DNA of 64,000 nucleotides from Flavobacterium piscisymbiosum (GCF_020905295.1 NZ_JAJJMM010000001.1:2666001-2730000); one strand, 5' to 3'; counted from the first letter of the stretch, positions 53,703-62,735 are shown. Made by a program: numbers and translations. The notes: a model not told the origin generated them from the letters alone.

Positions 53703-56700
53703 TTACACTAATTTTAAAAACTCTCCATCTTTTATTATGACTTCAGATTTGACTGCTTTTGCTAAAGATTGTAAAATATGGTTTCGCATATCTTCTGTCA
53801 CTCTTGCGAATCCAAAAAGCTTGGCAATTAACACAACAGCATTATCCGGCTGGATAGCTATGGAGCTTTCAATAACTTTGATTATTGCCAAGTTCATTTC
53901 TTCATCGGAGATAAAACTTAGTTTTTTCGAAGCTGGATTAAGGAAACTTCTATCCCTGATAATTGGTAAGTGATCTTCGAAATGCCAAAGAAAATCATCT
54001 TTCTTTTTAATCAATCCAGCTTTTAAAGCATAATTTGTCGCATCTGTAATAGATGCTCTGACGCGGCTTCCGATTTTTGAAATGCCATTTGCATCTGCAA
54101 TCCGGCGTGCCATTTCTTCAAAGTGGACTGGACTTTCTACTTTGACAACTTCCTGTATCCATGTGCCAAGTTTTCCAAGGGAATAAGTGTGGATTTCCTG
54201 ATGAGCGACATCAGTCGGTAGTGAGGCTTTTATATATCTTGGGATCGAATCATCGATCTCTTCAGGCTCTTCTCGGACAAGATTTTTCAAATCTTCCATT
54301 AATTCTTCTTCAAGCACATCATTATGCTCGATTTGATTTTTGGCATTTTCGATGGTTTCCATTAAAAGGCTTAGTTCTCCTTCGGGATTGCGGAACCAAT
54401 CGGTGCTCCAAACATTAAATAATTTCCATCCCATTCCTTCAAGAACCATAGTTCTCAATCTATTTCGATCCCTGGCTGACTTTGCAGATTCATAAGATTT
54501 TCCGTCGCAGCATATTCCAAGCATATATCTTCCAGGGTTCTCGTTATCCACTATGGCCAGATCAATATAGAATCCTGCAGAACCTACTTTTTCCCTGACA
54601 ATATACCCATTGTCTCGAAGGCTTTGGGCAACAATTTCTTCAAATGGCTGTGGTCTGCTTTTTATTTCTTCCTTGTCACTTTCGAATTTTCCATGCTGGG
54701 CATAATAAAGAAAGCTTTTTAATGCCCTGATACCAAATTTTGCATTTGGTCCAGGATTCATATCACCAGCGGTAAAATTTGTAAATACTTCACATCTGCT
54801 TTTTGCTCTTGTAATCAGAACATTAAGTCTTCGCTCACCGCCTTCATTATTTAGGGGGCCGAAACTCATAGGAAATTTACCGTCTTCAGTTCTTCCATAA
54901 CCAATACTGATAAAAATAACATCTCTTTCGTCTCCTTGGACATTTTCAAGGTTTTTGATAAAAAGAGGTTCAGTAGGATGGCTTCTGAAGAAACTTTCAA
55001 CTTCGGGATTTTTCCTTCTTTTTATCTCAAGAGCATTTTGGATCGCCTGCATTTGTGCAGTGCTGAATGCAACGACACCAAGGCTTAGCTTCGGGTTATT
55101 TAAGGCATGGGAAATAATGGCATCTGCAACTTTCTCCGCTTCTTTAGGATTGGTGCGTGTCTTACCCTTATCATAATAAGTCTCCGGCAGGTGATTGAAT
55201 GCTAATCCCATTTTGTTTTTAGAACCGGGACTTGGAAAAATTATTAATTTATTTTCGTAAAACTCTTGATTTGACAAGTTGATTAAAGACTCATGCCTGC
55301 TGCGGTAATGCCAGCGTAGCATACGCTGGGGAGCACCTTGGGCATCACACATTCCAAGGATACTCTGCATATCAGCCGTTACATTTTCTTCATCTTCAGT
55401 GTCGGTATTCAGTTTGTCAAAAAAACTTGTCGGAGGCATTTGTTTCGTATCACCCACAACGACTACCTGTTTTCCGCGTAAAATAGCGCCCAGAGCATCA
55501 ACAGGACGTACCTGGCTGGCTTCATCAAAAATAACCAGGTCGAAATCGATACTGTTTGGAGGAAGAAAATTGGCAATTGACATAGGGCTCATCATTATAA
55601 CAGGCTTGATTGCCTGAATCGCCAGCCCTGCTTCCTGCATAAGTTTTCTAATGGGCATATGTCTGGCTTTGCGATTGAATTCGTTTTTAAGTACATTTAT
55701 CTGGCCGCCGCCTTCCTGCTTTGGTAAACTTTCCCAGTGTCTAAGAGCGACTTTGGCACGATTGTAAAACTGGTTGAGTACATCAAGCCGTTTAAATTTT
55801 TCAATAATTTCTTCATGGCTGGATCTTTCGAATTTGCGAAGTTCGGCACTATTTGTCATTGCCTGCTCGATCAAATGCTCGTACCAGGTTTTTTGTACTG
55901 CTGTTTTTAAGAGCAGAACGGCGTCTGGCCAATTATAAACAGCTTTAATTAAGAAATCAACCCCATTTTGAGTGATCTCTTCTTTCATTACATTCCAAGA
56001 TACTGCCTGATGTATCTCAGGTAGATTTTTGGACCATTTTTCCAATAAGTTCTGCTGTGTGGTTAAACTTGTATCCAGTATTGGATTATCTTTTAGATCC
56101 AGTTTTTCCAAAACGGATTTTAATGATTTTTTTTGTTTTTCTAAGGAATTCTCCAGATCAATTAAAAAGTCAGCCGCAGTAGAAGGGTTCTCATTTTTGC
56201 TGAGAAACAAAAGGAAAGTATTTGAAATTACGTTGTCTTGAATAAGAATGTGCAACTCTTGGAGATATTGGGCTGCATTTTTAATGATCTTCCAATCCGT
56301 ACGTTTCTTTTGATATCTGATATCAAATAATTTCTGTGCTAAGGGTTCTAATGATAGCAGAGAAGCTGTAAGGCGTTTTCCTTCCATTAAAGAATTGACA
56401 TATTCCAATTTTTCGTTCAAATCTGAAGGCAGAGGAGCTGTAAGAATTGCAGCTAATTTTTTTACACTGTTTTTATAATCTCCTATTAAAAATTTGTACC
56501 ATTTACTCCCGTGTACAATTAAATTTTGTCTGACTTCCAGCAGATCGTAATCCCAAGCTTCTGGAATAACTAAACTGTCATATTTTTTATGCATTTCCTG
56601 CAGACGAATTCCAGTTTCCAGTAATTCAGCAATATCAGCTTGATTGTTCAGCCAGGCCGGGTCGCTTATATTTATCGACGAAAGTCCCGGATTTTCAGCT

Positions 56701-58346
56701 GCAGTTTTGATGGTTTTTAACAATTGGTCAATATCTTCTTTTTTCATGGAAGGATGAATTCCGATGTAACCTGATACGGAATTAATAAGACTTATTGCTT
56801 CAGATGTATCTTGGATTGCGACTTCTAATAATTCTTTTGAGGTTTCCTCATCTATTGGAAGAAAAATTTTGATACCGGTCCCGTAGAAAAGCAGGTTTTC
56901 CGGTTGTCCGATTTTTTCCAGTCTTACCTGTATTTTGTCGGCTAGCTGTTCAACTTCCTTAATTCGTATTGAATCCCACTCGCTGATATTTTCAACGTGT
57001 ATTTTCGGAAATTTGTAGTCTTTGTTAAGGGTTGCAATTTGTAATAGTTTGCCCATCACTTCCTGTGCTGAGAAGCCGCTTTTTGAAATCTCGGAATTTA
57101 CGGAAGTGCAATATTGGTTAAGCTCGTTTATCATAGGATGGAGAAACCTGATTTCTTCCTCCAATCGGGTAATTGTCGGTCTTCCTAATTCAAGTATCCG
57201 TTTTAATTCATTATGTAATTCCCTTTTATTTGCTTTGTGGCTGTGAAGTTCCAAGCATGCCTCGCCCAGGTTGATATTATCCAGTCTTCGTTTTACAACT
57301 TCCAGCGCGGCCATTTTTTCAGCTACGAAAAGTACTTTTTTTCCATTGCCGACAGCATCTGCTATAAGATTTGTAATAGTCTGTGATTTACCTGTTCCGG
57401 GAGGTCCCTGTATTACCATGTTTCGTCCCTCATGTACGGCAAGCATTGCTATAACCTGTGAACTGTCGGCATCCACTACCTGCATCAGCTCGTCAGCATT
57501 TGTATCGTTGTCAAGATGATGCTCTTCACCAGTTGACGGCTGGGGCTCGTTAAATCCGGTGCCAAATAAGGATTGTAGAATAGTATGGTCGAACGGTTTT
57601 TTATTTTCCGGCCATTTTTCACTGTCTAAATCATGGTAAATCATGAATTTACCAAAAGAAAAGAATCCGAGTTCAATGGCGTCCTCGTCAACACTCCAAT
57701 TTTTAATATGGCTGATTCGCTCCTTTACAATGCTGTAATATGTTTTGAGGTCCAATTCCTCTTCTTCAGGAAGATCGGGAATAGTGATGCTGAAATCCAC
57801 CATCATTTTAGCCTGCAGCGAAAGGTTTGCTCCAATTTCAGTCCCGCTGTATCTTAAACGGAAGCGTTCATTTGCACTGGAACGCTCCAGAACTACAGGA
57901 AGTAGAATCAATGGTGCTTTTCTTGTATCGTCATTATTTCCTTTCTCATACCAGTTAAGTATTCCCAAGGCAAGATAGAGCATGTTGACACCCTGCTCTT
58001 CAATGCTGGTTCTGGCAAAATAATAGGTGTTTAATATTTTGGTCTGAAGCTTTTTTTCTGTCTCATTGGTCTGTAATCGGGTATCATTGTAAGCGTCCTG
58101 CAGTTCCGGTTCGGTAAGTTCCGGAAGCTCAAATAATTCATCATCTTCATCTTTACCGGGACGGCCCAGAAAAGTCATTGCCTTATTCTGTTTTACCAAG
58201 ATATCATATATAGAAGAAGATTGTTCCTGTACAATCTGCAGGCCTTTAACTTTCGAAGCCTTATAATTAAGCAGTGTATTGCGCATTCCTAGATCTAAAA
58301 GCTCTTTACGAGAGGCTTCCAATTTGGGTAGAATTGATTCAGACAT
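53703..58346 (-). CDS. Giant DUF4011-AAA helicase-REase-DUF3320 protein
   Basis: A 1547-aa protein. The N-terminal DUF4011-type region (SRKELLDLGMRNTLLNYKAS) precedes an SF1B helicase core with Walker A GPPGTGKSQT near residue 315. A long helical insertion follows (about 380-880). The second helicase half has DEASQVRPVD near 930, GDTKQMPPT and VQGDERDVIFISIGYG near 1145. After it comes an MTES_1575/Vsr-like nuclease domain (AQSLRDNGYIVREKVGSAGF, IDLAIVD), then DUF3320 (about 1370-1430). The domain order is that of large helicases found in mobile and defence loci. It follows the AbiJ-NTD-like gene by 81 bp and precedes the UvrD-type gene by 69 bp. Confidence 0.78.
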   Translation of the reverse strand: MSESILPKLEASRKELLDLGMRNTLLNYKASKVKGLQIVQEQSSSIYDILVKQNKAMTFLGRPGKDEDDELFELPELTEPELQDAYNDTRLQTNETEKKLQTKILNTYYFARTSIEEQGVNMLYLALGILNWYEKGNNDDTRKAPLILLPVVLERSSANERFRLRYSGTEIGANLSLQAKMMVDFSITIPDLPEEEELDLKTYYSIVKERISHIKNWSVDEDAIELGFFSFGKFMIYHDLDSEKWPENKKPFDHTILQSLFGTGFNEPQPSTGEEHHLDNDTNADELMQVVDADSSQVIAMLAVHEGRNMVIQGPPGTGKSQTITNLIADAVGNGKKVLFVAEKMAALEVVKRRLDNINLGEACLELHSHKANKRELHNELKRILELGRPTITRLEEEIRFLHPMINELNQYCTSVNSEISKSGFSAQEVMGKLLQIATLNKDYKFPKIHVENISEWDSIRIKEVEQLADKIQVRLEKIGQPENLLFYGTGIKIFLPIDEETSKELLEVAIQDTSEAISLINSVSGYIGIHPSMKKEDIDQLLKTIKTAAENPGLSSINISDPAWLNNQADIAELLETGIRLQEMHKKYDSLVIPEAWDYDLLEVRQNLIVHGSKWYKFLIGDYKNSVKKLAAILTAPLPSDLNEKLEYVNSLMEGKRLTASLLSLEPLAQKLFDIRYQKKRTDWKIIKNAAQYLQELHILIQDNVISNTFLLFLSKNENPSTAADFLIDLENSLEKQKKSLKSVLEKLDLKDNPILDTSLTTQQNLLEKWSKNLPEIHQAVSWNVMKEEITQNGVDFLIKAVYNWPDAVLLLKTAVQKTWYEHLIEQAMTNSAELRKFERSSHEEIIEKFKRLDVLNQFYNRAKVALRHWESLPKQEGGGQINVLKNEFNRKARHMPIRKLMQEAGLAIQAIKPVIMMSPMSIANFLPPNSIDFDLVIFDEASQVRPVDALGAILRGKQVVVVGDTKQMPPTSFFDKLNTDTEDEENVTADMQSILGMCDAQGAPQRMLRWHYRSRHESLINLSNQEFYENKLIIFPSPGSKNKMGLAFNHLPETYYDKGKTRTNPKEAEKVADAIISHALNNPKLSLGVVAFSTAQMQAIQNALEIKRRKNPEVESFFRSHPTEPLFIKNLENVQGDERDVIFISIGYGRTEDGKFPMSFGPLNNEGGERRLNVLITRAKSRCEVFTNFTAGDMNPGPNAKFGIRALKSFLYYAQHGKFESDKEEIKSRPQPFEEIVAQSLRDNGYIVREKVGSAGFYIDLAIVDNENPGRYMLGICCDGKSYESAKSARDRNRLRTMVLEGMGWKLFNVWSTDWFRNPEGELSLLMETIENAKNQIEHNDVLEEELMEDLKNLVREEPEEIDDSIPRYIKASLPTDVAHQEIHTYSLGKLGTWIQEVVKVESPVHFEEMARRIADANGISKIGSRVRASITDATNYALKAGLIKKKDDFLWHFEDHLPIIRDRSFLNPASKKLSFISDEEMNLAIIKVIESSIAIQPDNAVVLIAKLFGFARVTEDMRNHILQSLAKAVKSEVIIKDGEFLKLV

Positions 58347-58427
58347 ATTTTGATAATTAAATTTCCTAAGTTATTAAATAAAACATTACAAAAAGATAAG
58401 CACAATATTTTTAAACTTTTAGAAGAT

Positions 58428-58934
58428 CTATGATGGCGGGGTATTGTTAATTTTGTGACTAATCTGCTGGATGGCAACCTTAAGAACCTGCCAAGAAATT
58501 TTAGCAGTATGGTGGTCGGGATTAAAGCCATTTTTTACTTGTTCGTTTGGATGGATATAATTGCGGAAATCTCGTAGGGAATGGCTGAATTTTTTTACGT
58601 CTTCTTTGATATATCCGATTTCACATGAAACTTCTATTAGATTGACCAATGTCCACTCATCTATAAAATGATCTAATTTATTCGGGTTTTCAATGAAATT
58701 TATGGGAGCAAAGAGATTGGCTATACATTGTTGCAGCTCTGGTGTCCCATTTATTTTAATAAGTTTCTCATCAGTGTATTTCCATCTAGATGGAAATTCG
58801 TCACAATATGAATCTTTAAAACCTAACTGTTTAAAGAATGCAACTAATTTGGGACCTGACCGATATTCTATTTCCTCATTAATTAGGTTTCTTAATTTTT
58901 CGAGCGTTTTCTGATGTAAAACCATATTCTTCAT
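58428..58934 (-). CDS. AbiJ-NTD-like / HEPN-like small protein, first gene of the helicase operon
   Basis: A 168-aa protein. The first half (YRSGPKLVAFFKQLGFKDSY, EFPSRWKYTDEKLIKINGTP) resembles the AbiJ N-terminal domain 3. The second half has SHSLRDFRNYIHPNEQ, with an Arg/Asn/His arrangement like HEPN domains. It starts the minus-strand operon that continues with the giant helicase. It could be the sensor or RNA-cutting partner; both assignments are tentative. ATG at 58934, or the Met three codons on, could be the start. Confidence 0.5.
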   Translation of the reverse strand: MKNMVLHQKTLEKLRNLINEEIEYRSGPKLVAFFKQLGFKDSYCDEFPSRWKYTDEKLIKINGTPELQQCIANLFAPINFIENPNKLDHFIDEWTLVNLIEVSCEIGYIKEDVKKFSHSLRDFRNYIHPNEQVKNGFNPDHHTAKISWQVLKVAIQQISHKINNTPPS

Positions 58935-59450
58935 TAAGTTGTGGTAAAATAATTAATAACGTTAACTGCAAAGATTAAGTTTTTACAACTTAAAGTGTTA
59001 CGGAAAAACGTAATTTCGAAAATTGTTCTTGGTGAGAACTTGGACTTTATCGATGTTTTCAAAAATATTAATTGTATTGTTGTTTCCAATGAGTATTAAT
59101 ACCTATTTTAAAATATGAACATTTAGTTAGAGCTAGTTACTGGACGAAAAAGTTTTGCAGTAAAAAAAGAAGCTTTTTTTCATACTTAAAATCCTAAGTA
59201 ATAATTATTTTTAACTACGCAAAATAACTGCGTAATTCTTGGATATTTTTGATCTTGTTTAATAAGCATATCTAAATGCCATCATTATTAAATAAAAAAT
59301 TGAAGAGAATAGGTAGTAAAGTAGATTTAGGCAATATTGGTCTATTGTAAATTGATATTGTCTTTAGAAAACTTAATAATTCAGAAGAATGGTACAGCAG
59401 TCCCGAACCTGCTGTAGTCCCGGAACATTATTAAATGTAAAAGAGATTAA
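58935..59450. other. Gene-free 516-bp divergent region with small hairpins
   Basis: It holds the leaders of the minus-strand operon and of the plus-strand HEPN gene. Short inverted repeats are TTACG/CGTAA around 59000 and TACGCA/TGCGTA around 59217-59235. The last 60 bp contain a repeat end (listed separately). No frame is convincing. Confidence 0.4.
59392..59437 (+). repeat. Repeat 3' end upstream of the HEPN unit
   Basis: ACAGCAG (59394-59400) and CTGCTGT (59409-59415) form a 7-bp hairpin. After it CCCGGAACATTATTAAATG resembles the right end of repeat A (GCGGGAACATTACTTA). It lies 14 bp before the next gene, as the cassette end does in the first array. Confidence 0.4.
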
Positions 59451-60212
59451 ATGGAAATAACAGACTTTAACGACAAATTGTTTAAAGATTTTTTTGAAAT
59501 TGTTCATCGTACAATGGAAGAGATTCGTTTTCATCCAGAGTATAGCTTATCCAAAAACAATCATCATTTATTTAGTCCAGAGGGGAATTATGCTAATAGA
59601 GTTTTTGGCATTTATTCTAAAATAAGTGAAACGAAAGAAGATTTAAGAAAAATAGAAGTTTTTCTTCGTCGACTTCCATTAAAAAAGTTTTATGAAGAAA
59701 ATGAAATTTCTCATTTAGATTATATTAAATATCACACCGAAGTTTTCTTTCACAAATCCAATACACTCTTAGATTTGTTCAAATTATTTACCAATGAAGT
59801 ATACGAACTTGGGTATTCCGAAAAAAAATGTACTTGGGGTAATTTAATGAAATCGGAAGTAGTTAAAGACTCATTATCAATAAAAGTAATAGAATATTAT
59901 CATAAAAGTTTTGAGCACATAATTAAAGCCAGAAATTTAAATACTCATCGTGGAATATTCAAGGATTCGGAAAAAGATGATATTGAAGCTCCACTGATGA
60001 TTTACAGGAATTCAGAAAAATTTAATATGAAATTAGGTGATGACTTCAGAAAAATGATGCCCAAATTTTTATTGGAATATAAGCTGAAAAAATACAAAAA
60101 TGAAAGATTATTGTACATTAAGAGTGGAAATAATGCAGCTGAGCAGTATATCAATTTTTTTATGAACGTAACAATCCCTGAATTTTTAAATAGGGCTAAA
60201 GCAAAACAATAA
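59451..60212 (+). CDS. HEPN-like protein, cassette-type gene (253 aa)
   Basis: A helical protein with FEIVHRTMEEIRFHPEYSLS at the start and FEHIIKARNLNTHRGIFKDS near residue 165. RNLNTH fits the HEPN R-x4-H motif. The overall layout resembles Cthe_2314-type HEPN proteins, but this is by eye. It lies between a repeat end (59437) and repeat G, so it sits in the same arrangement as the genes at 8.8-14.6 kb. Its neighbour at 60376 has a second HEPN-type motif. The pair could be toxin and partner, or two independent effectors. Confidence 0.5.
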   Translation: MEITDFNDKLFKDFFEIVHRTMEEIRFHPEYSLSKNNHHLFSPEGNYANRVFGIYSKISETKEDLRKIEVFLRRLPLKKFYEENEISHLDYIKYHTEVFFHKSNTLLDLFKLFTNEVYELGYSEKKCTWGNLMKSEVVKDSLSIKVIEYYHKSFEHIIKARNLNTHRGIFKDSEKDDIEAPLMIYRNSEKFNMKLGDDFRKMMPKFLLEYKLKKYKNERLLYIKSGNNAAEQYINFFMNVTIPEFLNRAKAKQ

Positions 60213-60345
60213 GCGCTACTACGTGTCTTGTGCAATTTAGTAATTTAGTAGAATTATCGTTTTTAGTAAATTTTCGTTTAGCCGGAAAGATTCAATTTCG
60301 AAAGTCGCAAACAGAGTAACTTGTGGGGATATTAGGTGTAATGCC
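60213..60345. repeat. attC-like repeat G in the second region
   Basis: Same family as D, E and F although 46-48 kb away: AATTTAGTAGAATTATCGTT, AATTTTCGTTTAGCCGGAAA, AAGTCGCAAAC, and an end GTGGGGATATTAGGTGTAAT like the GGGGACGTTAGGTG of D. It begins directly after the HEPN gene stop and ends 31 bp before the next gene. Confidence 0.52.
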
Positions 60346-60375
60346 TTCTCAAGAGACTTTTAAACAATAACTTAT

Positions 60376-61311
60376 ATGAAAGAAATAGATTATTTTAAAC
60401 CTGATGAAATCTGGGAAGTATTTAATGTGAAATCTGAGGATGATTTTAGAGAAAAATATTTACTAAAAGGGAAATTCCATTCTTTAGTTCCAGAGACGAT
60501 AATTAATGATTACAAAGTAGTTGAAAGGCTAATGTATTATAGCTATTTTAATTATCCATTAATTGATGAAGCATTTTCAAAATCGACACGAATTTTTGAA
60601 GCAAGTGTTACCTTAAAACTCGAAATTTTAGTTTTAAAGAGAGATGGTTTCGAACCACTACATTCAAAGCTTACACGATTAAAAGAAGTATGTTCAAATG
60701 ATTTGTTTGAGCAATGGATAATAGCTAAGAAGTTCAGAAATGATTTTGCACATCGTGAAGCTGGTGCTCTAATGGGTATCATTCTGATGAATGCATTCAA
60801 GCATAACTTGAACCTTATAAACTCAATTTTTCTTGATTCTTCAACTATTTTAAATAAAGAAAGCAATCTTAAAAATTTGCTTCAACAGAGCGAGCATTTA
60901 GAAAAAGGTTTGTTAATTTTAGAGTATAAAACTCAAAAAATATTAATCTTTGGAGCAAAACCTTTTGCAACTGGAATTATAAATAATTCAAATAAATCGT
61001 TATGGGTTTTTATTCCTATTACAGGTAATAAAATTATACAGCAGGTAAATGATTTTCCTCCTTCACTAATTCTAAAATTAGAAAATGTAGAAATTAATGA
61101 GAAAGGGTTAAAGGCGACAGATACTGAAACGAAAGAAGTAATTCAGCTTACAATAACTGAGAATGCTGAAAATGTTGAAAAATTCAATCTACACAATAAA
61201 CGAATTGCAGAAATCGAAAAGATTTCACCAGATATTAGTTTAGAGTATATGTCAATGTTAAAACATAAAACAACAAAAGAAATTGCAGATTTTCTATATG
61301 AAGATTGGTAA
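60376..61311 (+). CDS. HEPN-like protein, second cassette-type gene (311 aa)
   Basis: A protein with a helical N-terminal half: RIFEASVTLKLEILVLKRDG, then AKKFRNDFAHREAG near residue 125, in which RNDFAH is an R-x4-H HEPN signature. The C-terminal half (about 160-290) is beta-rich (LEKGLLILEYKTQKILIFGA, LWVFIPITGNKI) and may bind a ligand. Together with the 59451 gene it forms a pair separated only by repeat G. An RNase effector with a sensor domain is a fair guess; the family is not recognised. Confidence 0.52.
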   Translation: MKEIDYFKPDEIWEVFNVKSEDDFREKYLLKGKFHSLVPETIINDYKVVERLMYYSYFNYPLIDEAFSKSTRIFEASVTLKLEILVLKRDGFEPLHSKLTRLKEVCSNDLFEQWIIAKKFRNDFAHREAGALMGIILMNAFKHNLNLINSIFLDSSTILNKESNLKNLLQQSEHLEKGLLILEYKTQKILIFGAKPFATGIINNSNKSLWVFIPITGNKIIQQVNDFPPSLILKLENVEINEKGLKATDTETKEVIQLTITENAENVEKFNLHNKRIAEIEKISPDISLEYMSMLKHKTTKEIADFLYEDW

Positions 61312-61725
61312 AAGTACTAAAACGAAAAGCTTCTATAATGGATTTAGCCAATTAGCTCAATTGAAAAAACTAGAAACTTATATTGTGTTTAGTTCAATTA
61401 TAATACGGTTTGATTAAACTTAGACTTCAGGGATGTTGAGACGAATGACGATTTCAACATGACTAATTATTCATTAGCACTTATGGTTAGTCTCGAAGAC
61501 TGAGCTAGTGAAACATGCTATTACGGAACTTCAGACTCCGCAACATAAGGATGATCTGATAAATTACTACTTAGTAAGTTGTTCTTTTTTCGTTATTTCT
61601 TTTAGATTTTTTATTTTGATTTTGGGCGATGATTGAGGAGATGGATGGAAGGTAAGGAAAAAGTATTATTAAAATTTATCAATATTGTCGTTTGCTTGCA
61701 GGTTTTTAAGACATTTGAAGAATAA
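61312..61725. other. Gene-free region between HEPN and zeta-toxin genes
   Basis: It holds structured element copy 2 (61416-61526, separate entry) and, before it, GGATTTAGCCAATTAGCTCAATTG, a weak echo of the start of repeat C. After 61530 the sequence is plain AT-rich DNA leading to the operator of the toxin gene. Confidence 0.4.
61416..61526. repeat. Structured intergenic element, copy 2
   Basis: Counterpart of 50745-50860. Helix CTAAT (61463-61467)/ATTAG (61473-61477) replaces CTGAT/ATCAG. AGTC and GACT flank TCGAA to form a second small hairpin near 61490. It sits 104 bp downstream of the HEPN-like gene. Confidence 0.5.
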
Positions 61726-61773
61726 ACTAAAAGTGTAAATATTGTATACTAAAAGTGTAATTTATTATCTTTG
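61726..61773 (+). promoter_or_regulatory. Promoter and duplicated operator of the zeta-toxin module
   Basis: TATCTTTG (61766-61773) fits the Bacteroidota -7 box TAnnTTTG, with TTG (61742-61744) 21 bp upstream as the -33 box. The ATG follows the -7 box by only 5 bp, so the transcript is probably leaderless or nearly so. ACTAAAAGTGTAA occurs twice as a direct repeat (61726-61738 and 61748-61760), 22 bp apart and overlapping the promoter, as expected for autoregulation. Confidence 0.65.
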
Positions 61774-61778
61774 TAAGG

Positions 61779-62354
61779 ATGAATAAAAATCTCTATATAA
61801 TTGCAGGTTGTAATGGTGCAGGCAAGACTACTGCTTCATTTACAATACTTCCTGAAATACTAAATTGTAAGGAGTTTGTAAATGCGGACGAAATTGCTAA
61901 AGGACTTTCTCCTTTCCAGCCTGAAAAAGCTGCCTTTGAATCGGGAAGAATAATGCTCCACAGAATCAATGAATTATTAGCAAATAATGAAGTTTTTGCC
62001 TTTGAAACGACTTTAGCCACAAAGAGCTATAAGGAGAAAGTGATTTCGGCTCAAGAAAAAGGCTATAAAGTGGTTCTTTTATTTTTTTGGCTCGATAGTG
62101 TTGACCTGGCAATTGAAAGGGTCAAGACGAGGGTTCAGGAAGGCGGACACAATATTGAAACCGATGTTATTAAACGCAGATATAAAAACGGAATAACTAA
62201 TTTGTTTGCTATATATTTGCCTATAGTTAACGAGGCATTGATTTTTGACAATACAGCTGTAAAAGCTGAATTGATAGCACAGAAAACTTTAGGTAATGAT
62301 ATTGAAGTTATAGATGAAATCAAGTTCGATAAACTCAAAAAGAACCAATCATGA
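61779..62354 (+). CDS. Zeta-toxin family P-loop kinase
   Basis: A 191-aa protein close to the short Bacteroidota zeta-type kinases. Walker A GCNGAGKT lies at residues 9-16; FVNADEIAKGLSPFQPEKAA carries the substrate-side Asp and Glu; FAFETTLATKSYKEKV matches the ETT segment; and RVKTRVQEGGHNIETDVIKR holds the Arg-rich lid. Zeta toxins phosphorylate UDP-N-acetylglucosamine and block wall synthesis; the chromosomal short forms may have other substrates. The stop overlaps the ATG of the 53-aa gene. The tightly placed promoter with direct repeats supports a regulated toxin module. Confidence 0.82.
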   Translation: MNKNLYIIAGCNGAGKTTASFTILPEILNCKEFVNADEIAKGLSPFQPEKAAFESGRIMLHRINELLANNEVFAFETTLATKSYKEKVISAQEKGYKVVLLFFWLDSVDLAIERVKTRVQEGGHNIETDVIKRRYKNGITNLFAIYLPIVNEALIFDNTAVKAELIAQKTLGNDIEVIDEIKFDKLKKNQS

Positions 62355-62512
62355 GAGAAGACAAACCAACAACGACAGCGACTCAGAAAAAGATTATAGA
62401 GGCAATGGATAAAGTTTCTGAAAAATTAATTGAGTTTAAAAAGAAAAATAACAGCGACCTAGTTGTTATGCAGGATGGCAAGATTGTAAGGATAAAAGCC
62501 AGTTCTTTATAA
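62351..62512 (+). CDS. 53-aa partner of the zeta toxin (candidate antitoxin)
   Basis: The ATG overlaps the toxin stop (ATGA at 62351-62354). The protein starts REDKPTTTATQKKIIEAMDK and ends MQDGKIVRIKASSL: a helix followed by a short beta-hairpin, without a DNA-binding motif I recognise. Translational coupling and size suggest an antitoxin or toxin stabiliser. It is followed by a terminator. Confidence 0.65.
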   Translation: MREDKPTTTATQKKIIEAMDKVSEKLIEFKKKNNSDLVVMQDGKIVRIKASSL

Positions 62513-62536
62513 AAAAGTACACTTCTAAGAATCAAC

Positions 62537-62562
62537 AGCTCTCAGAAATGAGGGCTTTTTTT
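62537..62562 (+). terminator. Rho-independent terminator of the zeta-toxin module
   Basis: AGCTCTCA and TGAGGGCT form an 8-bp stem (one G-T pair) around a GAAA loop, followed by a seven-T run interrupted by one A. It lies 24 bp after the stop of the 53-aa gene. Confidence 0.75.
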
Positions 62563-62699
62563 ATTTTTCTTATTTGAATTTAAATCATAAAGGGCAATAA
62601 TATATCATACATCAAATTTTGTAAAACTATGCTTTAAAAATTTATTCTGTCATTTGATTTTAATAATAAATGGTCAATTCTACTGATTTTTATAAAAAA

Positions 62700-62735
62700 A
62701 AGATGGCGTCATTTTTCTTTGGTTGACGCCATCTT
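62700..62735 (-). terminator. Rho-independent terminator of the DUF1097 gene
   Basis: AAGATGGCGTCA (62700-62711) and TGACGCCATCTT (62724-62735) form a perfect 12-bp stem. On the minus strand a T tract (complement of the A run at 62693-62700) follows. It ends the gene at 62780-63250 and may also act on the plus strand. Confidence 0.8.
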
